Positions 42,508 through 49,643 of a stretch of DNA of 64,000 nt are shown here, piece after piece. The notes below the pieces were generated by a model that worked only from the letters and a program-made list of their open reading frames with translations, searched no databases and was not told the DNA's origin. Within the stretch, counting starts at the first letter, position 1. Every line of letters begins with the position of its first letter. A program made the translations under genes and the position numbers. The DNA is from Microbacterium halotolerans (GTDB lineage Bacteria > Actinomycetota > Actinomycetes > Actinomycetales > Microbacteriaceae): the NCBI RefSeq assembly GCF_003569805.1, contig NZ_KZ984051.1:1-64000 (forward strand), read 5' to 3'.

Positions 42508-44001
42508 ATGGCGACGACGTCACGACTCACAGCTCCCGCGCACGACGCGGTCGAGCGGGTCGCGGCGGCAGGCGAGCTGCTCGATGGGCTCAGCAGCGAG
42601 CTGGCGTCGCTGTCCGACGCCGATGTGCTGTCGTTCACGCAGCGACTGGCGTCGTTTGGTCGCCTCGTCGACAGTCTTCAGATCCGGGCGGCGGGCGAGG
42701 TCGCCGTCCGCTCCGATGCCGAGACATCCGGTCGCACTTCCGAGGGCCTGCTCGACACCATCTTCGACTGCCGGAACGCGACCGAGCTGCTCGAGAACGC
42801 GACGGGAGTGCCGGCGCGCGTCGCACAGGCCAGAATGCGCCTCGACCGGCGCACCAGGGCGAGCACGGGGCTGAGCGGCCAGGACATCCCGGCGCGCTTC
42901 CCGCATGTCGCAGACGCGCTGCACCGCGGCGCACTCGCCGAAGAGACTGCGCAGTACGTCACCGATCGGCTCGCCCGCGTCGATGAGCGCGGTCTCGCCT
43001 CGCCTGCTGAGATCACCGCCGCTGAGGAGGAGCTGGTGCCGGCCGCCGTGCGCGGCACGATTCACGACAGGCTGCCGCTCGAGCCGACGACGGAGGCCGA
43101 GTCGGCAGGGGGCGCGCCGCCCGCGACGTTCCACGAGGTCAAGATCATGGTCGACACCTGGGTCGCGTTCCTCGGCCGCGACGGCGTCGAGGCCGATGCC
43201 GAGTGCGCTGAGCGCCTCCGCGGTGTGAACCTGGGCCGCGAGCGCGACGGCCTGGTGCACATCTGGGGTGACCTCGTTCCCGAGACCGCGGCCGCGCTCA
43301 GCCGCCTGTTCGATGCGCACAACGGCTCCCCCGTGCGATTCGCACCGACGCCGAGCGATGACGATGCTGACGCCCCGACCGACCCGCGCACTGCGCAGCA
43401 GAAGCGGCACGATGCGTTCACCTCGATCGTGCACACGGCGGCCGCCGCGGCTGAGTCACCGACCCTCGGCGGCGCGGCCCCCACTCTTCTGGTCACGGTC
43501 GATGCGCGCGATCTCGACGGCGGCATCGCCCGCATCGACGGCATCGACATCCCCGTCCCTGCCAGCATCGCCCACCGCATCGCCTGCACCGGCGCGGTGC
43601 AGAAGATGGTCTTCGACGACCGAGGTCGCCTCATCCGACTCGGCACCAAGGAGCGCCTGTTCAACGCGCACCAGCGCCGCGCCATCACCGCCCGCGACGG
43701 CGGATGCATCATCCCCGGCTGCGCCGTACCCGCCGCCTGGTGCGAGATCCACCACGTCGAAGAACACTCCCACGGCGGAGCAACCCATACCGACAACGGA
43801 GTCCTGCTCTGCTGGTGGCACCACCACAACCTCGACCGCTCCGGATGGCGCATCGAGATGCGCCGCGGCGTCCCCCACGTCGCCGCACCCCGCTGGGTCG
43901 ACCGTCACCGACGATACCGACCCACCCGAAACCTCTCGCGCTATCGACCGCACCTGGAGCGGAGTGCTTCGCAGCTCAACCGTGCAGCTGTTCGCGTCTG
44001 A
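42508..44001 (+). CDS. DUF222/HNH endonuclease domain protein (13E12-like)
   Basis: A 497-residue protein. The N-terminal DUF222 helical region (about 20-330) contains AGEVAVRSDAETSGRTSEGL and RPHVADALHRGALAEETAQY-like helices (FPHVADALHRGALAEETAQY). The C-terminal HNH nuclease fold at about 395-450 has the zinc-finger cysteines of GGCIIPGCAVPAAWCEIHHV and the catalytic block EEHSHGGATHTDNGVLLCWW followed by HHH. This family is multi-copy in many actinobacteria, and members often behave like mobile or repeat families. ATG 42508 is used because TATTCT and a spacing of 10 bp precede it; the frame extends to 42448. Confidence 0.9.
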   Translation: MATTSRLTAPAHDAVERVAAAGELLDGLSSELASLSDADVLSFTQRLASFGRLVDSLQIRAAGEVAVRSDAETSGRTSEGLLDTIFDCRNATELLENATGVPARVAQARMRLDRRTRASTGLSGQDIPARFPHVADALHRGALAEETAQYVTDRLARVDERGLASPAEITAAEEELVPAAVRGTIHDRLPLEPTTEAESAGGAPPATFHEVKIMVDTWVAFLGRDGVEADAECAERLRGVNLGRERDGLVHIWGDLVPETAAALSRLFDAHNGSPVRFAPTPSDDDADAPTDPRTAQQKRHDAFTSIVHTAAAAAESPTLGGAAPTLLVTVDARDLDGGIARIDGIDIPVPASIAHRIACTGAVQKMVFDDRGRLIRLGTKERLFNAHQRRAITARDGGCIIPGCAVPAAWCEIHHVEEHSHGGATHTDNGVLLCWWHHHNLDRSGWRIEMRRGVPHVAAPRWVDRHRRYRPTRNLSRYRPHLERSASQLNRAAVRV

Positions 44002-44112
44002 CGGATGCGACAGGGCAACCTGTGTGTGCGTGCCGTACGGGAACGCGAAGATGGCGACGACGATCGGGCGTCCACAGAAGCAGACGCCCGATCGAGGGGC
44101 GAGTACAGGCGT

Positions 44113-44442
44113 TCAGCCTTCGCGAATGGTCATCTTCGCGAGCTTGCCGCCGTCGACGTCGAAGACGAACTTCGACCGGCCGTTGGCATGATTCGATCGC
44201 CAGTCGCCGACGACCGTGATCGTGTCGCCTGCGGCGTCGACCTCCTCGACGGCGAGGGTGCCGCGAGACCCGATGAACTCCTTGTCGCTCCAGCTCTTGA
44301 TCTGTTCACGCCCGGTGAAGGTGCGGCCCCAGTCGTCCACGGCTCCCTGCGGAGTGAACGCGTCCAGGAACGCCTGTTCATCGTGGTTGTTGACCGCGGT
44401 GATGAACGAGGCCACCGGCTCGGGGATGGTGGGTGCTGCCAT
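44113..44442 (-). CDS. SnoaL-like/NTF2 fold protein
   Basis: A 109-residue small alpha+beta barrel protein. The pattern PEPVASFITAVNNHDEQAFL, DAFTPQGAVDDWGRTFTGRE, IKSWSDKEFI and a final FVFDVDGGKLAKMTIRE strand are typical of SnoaL-like NTF2 folds, which act as isomerases, hydrolases or simple binding partners. No catalytic assignment is possible. ATG 44442 begins the usual MAAPT lead; the longer frame to 44526 overlaps the SDR gene upstream. It follows that gene by 32 bp and probably shares its transcript. Confidence 0.85.
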   Translation of the reverse strand: MAAPTIPEPVASFITAVNNHDEQAFLDAFTPQGAVDDWGRTFTGREQIKSWSDKEFIGSRGTLAVEEVDAAGDTITVVGDWRSNHANGRSKFVFDVDGGKLAKMTIREG

Positions 44443-44474
44443 GAGTTGGATCTCCTTACGTCGAGAGGTCGGGA

Positions 44475-45230
44475 TCAGCGAGTAGTGTAGCCGCCGTTGG
44501 CGAAGATCGTCTGGCCGGTGATCCACCAGCCCTCGGAGGCGAGGAAGCGGACGATCGGGGCGATGTCCTCGATCTTCGTGAGCTGGCCGCCCATGCCCTG
44601 CGACTTGTGGAACTCGACCCGCTCCGGGGTCTCCTGGCCGTAGAAGAACGGGGTGTCCATGGGGCCGGGAGCGATCGCGGTGACGGAGATGCCTCGGTCC
44701 GCGAATTCCTTGGCCGCGGCGCGGGTGAAGTGCTCCACCGGCGACTTGCCACCGGCGTAGGTGGAGTAGCCGTCGGTGAACGCGGCCAGCAGCGCGGTGA
44801 CGATGGTGATGATCTTGCCGCCGTCGGCGAGGTTCTTGCCGGCCTCCTGGATGAAGAAGTACGCGGCCTTGGAGTTGATGTCGAACATCGAGTCGTACTC
44901 GTCCTCGGTGGTCTCCACGATCGGCTTGCGCAGCACCTTGCCCGCCGTGTTCACCGCGACATCGATCTTCCCCAGAGCCGCCTCAGCGTCGGCGAACAGT
45001 CGGGTCACGTTCGCCGGAACCGTGAGGTCCCCCTGAAACACCGCGCCCTTGCCTCCAGCCGCTTCGACGGCGGCCAGCGTCTGCTCCGCGTCCGCGCGAC
45101 TGGAATCGGAGTTGTAGTGGATCGCGACGTTCGCGCCGGCCTCGGCTGCTTGACGAGCGATCAGCCCGCCGAGGTTCTTCGCGCCGCCCGCGATCAGGAC
45201 GTTCTTGCCGTTGAGCGTGTGATCAGCCAT
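44475..45230 (-). CDS. SDR family oxidoreductase
   Basis: A 251-residue short-chain dehydrogenase. The cofactor loop VLIAGGAKNLGGLIARQA replaces the usual TGxxxGxG with a similar glycine pattern, the NNAG equivalent is VAVNTAGKVLRKP, and the catalytic YxxxK appears as YSTYAGGKSPVEHF. Later marks are the PG motif in ITAIAPGPMDTPFF-like sequence (VTAIAPGPMDTPFF) and a normal C-terminal GQTIFANGGY. NAD(P)H choice and substrate unknown. ATG 45230. Divergent from a TetR gene with an operator-like repeat between them, so it is probably repressed by that protein. Confidence 0.93.
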   Translation of the reverse strand: MADHTLNGKNVLIAGGAKNLGGLIARQAAEAGANVAIHYNSDSSRADAEQTLAAVEAAGGKGAVFQGDLTVPANVTRLFADAEAALGKIDVAVNTAGKVLRKPIVETTEDEYDSMFDINSKAAYFFIQEAGKNLADGGKIITIVTALLAAFTDGYSTYAGGKSPVEHFTRAAAKEFADRGISVTAIAPGPMDTPFFYGQETPERVEFHKSQGMGGQLTKIEDIAPIVRFLASEGWWITGQTIFANGGYTTR

Positions 45231-45269
45231 GACAACCCTCCATATCGTTGATATGCAACAGTATTACCC

Positions 45270-45291
45270 TGCTACATACGCTAACGTAGCA
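45270..45291. promoter_or_regulatory. TetR-type operator between SDR and TetR genes
   Basis: TGCTAC and GTAGCA arms lie 10 bp apart, ending two bases before the TetR gene start. Placed over the divergent promoters, it is a natural binding site for the neighbouring TetR protein. Confidence 0.5.
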
Positions 45292-45293
45292 CT

Positions 45294-45977
45294 ATGACAG
45301 GAGCACCGACAAGCGATACACGGGAGCGACTGATAGCGGCAGCCGCCGACCTCATCGCCGCCGCCCCCGGCGAGGAGTTCTCCCTGCGCGCGGTGTGCGA
45401 CGCGGTCGGTGTGAAGATGCCGACGCTGTACCACTTCTTCGGCTCCAAGCAGGGCCTGATCGACGCGGTCGTCGAGCACGGGTTCGATCTCTACCTCGGC
45501 GAGAAGTCGTCGATGGAGTCATCCGGCGACCCGATCCAGGACATCCGCGCAGGATGGGACGCACACGTCGCCTTCGGTCTGGCCAACCCCGGCTTCTACA
45601 CCCTCATGTACGGCAAAGTCCGCCCCGGCCACTCCCCCGAGGCACAGTCACGGGCCAGCAATGTCCTCCGCGCACTCACGGCGCGGGCAGCCGAACAGGA
45701 CCGCCTCATCGTCCCTTCCGAGCAGGCAGCGGCACACATCCTCGTGGCCAACATCGGCGTCACCCTTCGTCAGATCATCCTGGCAGCGCCGGACCCCCTG
45801 CTCTCACATACTGTCCGTGAAGGCGCTATCTCAGCGATCACCGGCAAGGGAGCACGATCCGACAACCGGCTCACCGCAGCGATCGAGCTCGCCGCAGCGC
45901 ACCCCGAAGTCCTGGGAAAGGCCGAGACCCAGCTCCTCATCGAATGGCTCAGCAGGCTGAGCAAGAGGCTGCAATAG
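45294..45977 (+). CDS. TetR/AcrR family transcriptional regulator
   Basis: A 227-residue regulator. The N-terminal helix-turn-helix reads TRERLIAAAADLIAAAPGEE, FSLRAVCDAVGVKMPTLYHF and FGSKQGLIDAVVEHGF. The C-terminal helices (about 60-225, for example GWDAHVAFGLANPGFYTLMY) are of the TetR_C_33-like type. Start ATG 45294. Divergent from the SDR and SnoaL-like genes, with an operator-like repeat in the gap. Likely senses a small hydrophobic compound handled by the SDR. Confidence 0.93.
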   Translation: MTGAPTSDTRERLIAAAADLIAAAPGEEFSLRAVCDAVGVKMPTLYHFFGSKQGLIDAVVEHGFDLYLGEKSSMESSGDPIQDIRAGWDAHVAFGLANPGFYTLMYGKVRPGHSPEAQSRASNVLRALTARAAEQDRLIVPSEQAAAHILVANIGVTLRQIILAAPDPLLSHTVREGAISAITGKGARSDNRLTAAIELAAAHPEVLGKAETQLLIEWLSRLSKRLQ

Positions 45978-46124
45978 TAGGCCTGGGGGCGGGTGGACGG
46001 GTACCACTGGTGGTGATGATCGCCGCGAGTGCGGTGAGCACGGGTGTTCGCTGGGTCGTGGAGAAGAACGATGCAGGGAGGGACCGCCGATCCTCCGCCG
46101 CTGCCCCTTCTCTCCGCCACCGCC

Positions 46125-46634
46125 TCATCGCTGCTGGGCGGAGCTTCGAACACGGGAGGCGTGGGCGCGGGCTTTCATGCGATTGCCGCAGGTGGCCATC
46201 GAGCACCACTTGGCCGTACCAGGTCTCGTGTGATCGATGAGGAACAGGTTGCACTCCTCATTCGCGCACGCCTTGAGTCTGCCCGGGAGCGTTTCGTTCA
46301 CTCTCGACCACGCCTGCGCGATGCGGGCCGCTGGCAGCGCATCGCCCGCGGCGACGAGGTTCCACTGGATGCCCTTCGGCGTCACCGCCGGCGTGAGCGC
46401 GGTGTGGTCCATGAGCGCCTGCAGAGTGTGCGCGGCGTCAGTGCGGCCTCGCACGAGCCACTGGATCGCATCCCGCGCCTGACGGAGGAGATCCACCTCC
46501 CGGTCCGTGCCCGCGCCGCCAAGTCGGCGCGCGAAGCCCACGCCTTTCGCACCTTCGAGCATGTCAGTGGCGACGCCGCCGAGCCTTGGTGCGCTGTTGA
46601 GCACATCGAGCAGCACTGTCTCATCGTCAACCAT
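46125..46634 (-). CDS. CGNR zinc-finger transcription regulator (ABATE domain)
   Basis: A 169-residue protein with an N-terminal ABATE-like helical domain (DREVDLLRQARDAIQWLVRG) and a C-terminal CGNR zinc finger: CANEECNLFLIDHTRPGTAK, then WCSMATCGNRMKARAHASR. The four cysteines and the CGNR motif are complete. Members act as ligand-controlled DNA-binding proteins. ATG 46634. Divergent from the alpha/beta hydrolase gene, 67 bp apart, so it is the probable regulator of that gene. A plus-strand frame that covers the same bases is a shadow. Confidence 0.92.
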   Translation of the reverse strand: MVDDETVLLDVLNSAPRLGGVATDMLEGAKGVGFARRLGGAGTDREVDLLRQARDAIQWLVRGRTDAAHTLQALMDHTALTPAVTPKGIQWNLVAAGDALPAARIAQAWSRVNETLPGRLKACANEECNLFLIDHTRPGTAKWCSMATCGNRMKARAHASRVRSSAQQR

Positions 46635-46701
46635 ACGTCGACCTCCTCCATACCCATGCTACAGTCCGAGTAACCAGCAAACAACGTATAGGAGGTTAGT
46701 A

Positions 46702-47562
46702 ATGGCTACGGTGCATCACAGCACTATCCAGATCGACGGGCTCGAGGTCTTCTACCGTGAGGCGGGGCCGAAGGATGCGCCGGTCATGGTGCTGCTCCAC
46801 GGATACCCCACCAGTTCGCACATGTTTCGCCACCTCATTCCCGCTCTCGCCGACCGCTACCGGGTGATCGCCCCTGACCACATCGGATTCGGGCGCTCCT
46901 CCTCTCCGTCGGTGGAGGAGTTCGCCTACACCTTCGACGAGTTGGCGCGTATCACGCGGGCCTTCCTCGACGCAGTCGACGTGAAGCGGTTCACGGTCTA
47001 CACCCAGGACTATGGAGCGCCCATCGCGTGGCGGCTCGCTCTCACGGACCCTGATCGCATGGAGGGCGTGATCTCGCAGAACGGCAACGCCTACGAGGAA
47101 GGCTTCGTCCCTGACTTCTGGGCACCGATCTGGACCTACGGTCAGAACCCCACTGCAGAGAATGAGGCAGCCCTCCGTCCCGCCTTGGCAAGAGAGGCGG
47201 TGGAATGGCAGTACCTCCACGGAGTTCCTGACCCGACGACGGTGGACCCCGACGCGTGGGAACACGACCTCGCGCTCCTCGGGCGTCCTGGCAACGACCT
47301 CGTCCAGCTGGCACTCTTCGGCGATTATCACACCAATCGAGTCCTCTACCCGAGGTTTCACGAATGGCTTCGCGCCTCCCAGGTGCCCGTTCTGGCGATC
47401 TGGGGCGAGAACGATGAGATCTTCGGGCCGGCGGGAGCCGAAGCCTTCCGCGTCGACGCCCCGCATGCTCGCATCGAGCTCCTGAACGGCGGCCACTTCC
47501 TCCTCGAATCTCACCTGGACGATGTCGCCGGCATCATCCGAGAGTGGCGATCCTCCTTCTGA
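46702..47562 (+). CDS. Alpha/beta hydrolase (haloalkane dehalogenase/epoxide hydrolase-like)
   Basis: A 286-residue hydrolase. The oxyanion loop reads LLHGYPTSSHMFRHLIPALA, and the nucleophile elbow is YTQDYGAPIAWRLAL, with Asp (about residue 103) in place of Ser, which places it with the haloalkane dehalogenase and epoxide hydrolase type enzymes. The later acid is in IWGENDEIFGP and the catalytic His in LNGGHFLLESH. No signal peptide, so cytosolic. ATG 46702 has TAGGAGGT upstream. Divergent from the CGNR-type regulator. Substrate could be a halogenated compound, an epoxide or an ester-like compound. Confidence 0.92.
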   Translation: MATVHHSTIQIDGLEVFYREAGPKDAPVMVLLHGYPTSSHMFRHLIPALADRYRVIAPDHIGFGRSSSPSVEEFAYTFDELARITRAFLDAVDVKRFTVYTQDYGAPIAWRLALTDPDRMEGVISQNGNAYEEGFVPDFWAPIWTYGQNPTAENEAALRPALAREAVEWQYLHGVPDPTTVDPDAWEHDLALLGRPGNDLVQLALFGDYHTNRVLYPRFHEWLRASQVPVLAIWGENDEIFGPAGAEAFRVDAPHARIELLNGGHFLLESHLDDVAGIIREWRSSF

Positions 47563-47656
47563 GACCTGGCCCGTCCGGAACCGCCTCTGGACATCTGACA
47601 CAGACCGTGGGCCCACGGAGAACTCGGCTCTGCGGCGGGAAGAGAGGGGAGCATCA

Positions 47657-47692
47657 CCGCGGAGTGACGGCGTTCATTCCGTCACTCCGCGG
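47657..47692. terminator. Two-way terminator hairpin between convergent genes
   Basis: CCGCGGAGTGACGG and its exact complement CCGTCACTCCGCGG flank an 8-base loop in the 140-bp gap between the alpha/beta hydrolase (plus) and DUF4012 (minus) genes. A natural terminator for both. Confidence 0.8.
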
Positions 47693-47703
47693 CAGGACTC
47701 AGG

Positions 47704-49536
47704 TCACTCGGCTGCCGGAGCCTCGGCGAAGACGGACCCGCAGCTGTCGTCGATCGTCACCGGGGTGTCCGTGACGGTCGGCGAGAAGCGCAGCGACACT
47801 GGGCCGAGGTCGCCGGTCGGGATCGTCGACGTGTACGACATGGTCTTCGTCTCGCCCGTGGGAACGAAGAAGCGGTTGCTCCACACGTTGCGCTCCCGTT
47901 CGATGCCCGTGCGGGTCTCCCACGATACGTCGGGGTCGGGTGAGACGCTCAGGATCTCCGACCCCGGAGGCGCGAAGTACATCACGTCGAGGACGAACCA
48001 GTCGAGCGGAATCGAGTAGCGCTTGTTCCGGATCCCCAGCTGGTAGCTCGTCATGCCGTCCACCGGCACATCGTTGGCCACCGTGATCGAAGTCGTCATC
48101 GTGCCGGCAGCGACATCGCAGGTCAGGCTGAGGCTCGACTCGAGGAAGTACGTCAGCTTGCTCGCCGCGTAGTCGTTCAGGAAGAGCCCGACTTCGGTCG
48201 ACTCCTGGTTGGACGTGGGCAGCGCGCCGTCGATCTCCAGGTCCTCGACCATGGCCTGTTCGTCCTCACGGGGGAACCAGGCGTGCAGTCGTTCTTCCTC
48301 CGCCGCGCGAACGAGCTGGTCGATCATCTGCACCGGGTCCCAGTCGCCGTCTGCGACCTTGTCGAAGACGCGCGCCGCAACGTCACCGAAGAACAGATCC
48401 TGCTGTTCACCGGTGTATCGCTGGTAGGCATCGTAGAGCAGTGCCTGCACGGCGTTCTCGCTCGTCAGCACCGTGCCGTCCGTGCTGGTCACGGGCCCTG
48501 TCGCCTTGAGCATGTACGAAAGCACGACGGGGTCGATCGTGATCACGCCGTCGAGGTGCTCGTCGGTGGTGATGTTCCAGAGCGAGTCGAACGCCTCAGC
48601 CGTCGTCGGGAAGTTCGGCGTGCGCGTGAAGTTGCCGAAGCCGGTGAAGGTGTCGGAGACGTACAGCTGCTCCATCTCGTCCGGCGGATCGATCACCTTG
48701 AGGTCTCGTCGGAATGTGTAGGTGTTGGTCTGGTCGGCGAGCTCCGCCTTGCCGTTGTCGACATCGACGATGGCGGTCGCGGCAGGCAGGCCGCCGCCCG
48801 AGCGGATCTCGGCGTTGTTCTGGAACACGAGCATGTAGCGACGAGGCTCCTCAGCGCCGGCGAGGTCGAGCATGTTCGGCAGATACTGCTCGGCGAGGTC
48901 GAGCGCCGGTGCCGCGATCTCGAACACGTCGGTCAGCGAACTGACCGCGTCGTCCACGACCGGAAGCAGCTTGCTGCGATCGATGCTGCTGACCGTCTCG
49001 TTGGCCGAGTCGAACGCATCGCTGATCTCGGGAAGCGACGACTGCGCGTCGCGCAGCGGCGAGAGGTCGAGGCCGCCGTCGCTGATCGACGCGTCCTTCA
49101 GGTCCAGGCTGTTCAGGATGGCGATACCCGGAGGCAGCGCCCCCTCGACGATCGTGTGGGTCGCCTGTGTCGCGAGCCTGACGGCGTTGACGTTCTCGCC
49201 GATGAGGGGCACGGCTGACGCGACCGACCAGAGCGGTCCGCTCACCTTGCCGTTGGCGTCCTCCACCATGCCCTGGATCTTCTCGGCATGCTCGACGACC
49301 TGCTGGGTGTCTCCGCTCGTGGCGTCATCGAGAACCAGCGAGATCTCGTCCTTCGCGGCGAGCAGGTTCGAAGCGACCGAGACCGCCTGATAGACGAAGA
49401 CTCCGACCACGATGATCCCCAACAGGAGCACACCGCTGAATCCGAACCCGACGATCCTCGGCCAGAGCCGCTTCCGGGGCGGCGCAGCGTGCTGCGCAGG
49501 GCGGCGCGAGCGGCGCACTCCGGTTCTAGACGACAC
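47704..49536 (-). CDS. DUF4012 membrane-anchored protein
   Basis: A 610-residue protein with an arginine-rich N-terminus, one membrane helix (IVGFGFSGVLLLGIIVVGVF) and a large outside part. The DUF4012 pattern is visible in VPLIGENVNAVRLATQATHT, RYMLVFQNNAEIRSGGGLP and HLDGVITIDPVVLSYMLKAT, and the C-terminal half is beta-rich. Proteins of this type are linked with cell-wall or exopolysaccharide genes in actinobacteria, but the biochemical role is unknown. GTG 49536 is used. Follows the HYR surface protein gene by 107 bp on the same strand. Confidence 0.88.
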   Translation of the reverse strand: MSSRTGVRRSRRPAQHAAPPRKRLWPRIVGFGFSGVLLLGIIVVGVFVYQAVSVASNLLAAKDEISLVLDDATSGDTQQVVEHAEKIQGMVEDANGKVSGPLWSVASAVPLIGENVNAVRLATQATHTIVEGALPPGIAILNSLDLKDASISDGGLDLSPLRDAQSSLPEISDAFDSANETVSSIDRSKLLPVVDDAVSSLTDVFEIAAPALDLAEQYLPNMLDLAGAEEPRRYMLVFQNNAEIRSGGGLPAATAIVDVDNGKAELADQTNTYTFRRDLKVIDPPDEMEQLYVSDTFTGFGNFTRTPNFPTTAEAFDSLWNITTDEHLDGVITIDPVVLSYMLKATGPVTSTDGTVLTSENAVQALLYDAYQRYTGEQQDLFFGDVAARVFDKVADGDWDPVQMIDQLVRAAEEERLHAWFPREDEQAMVEDLEIDGALPTSNQESTEVGLFLNDYAASKLTYFLESSLSLTCDVAAGTMTTSITVANDVPVDGMTSYQLGIRNKRYSIPLDWFVLDVMYFAPPGSEILSVSPDPDVSWETRTGIERERNVWSNRFFVPTGETKTMSYTSTIPTGDLGPVSLRFSPTVTDTPVTIDDSCGSVFAEAPAAE

Positions 49537-49643
49537 GGCGCAATCTTATCCGGGTAGTTTCTGGAATATCCCCGAGCAGGTGCCGAGTTCGGGCGTCAGA
49601 CGCTGTTTCCGGCGAGTTGAGGTCAGCCCCGCAGCGCCCCGCG

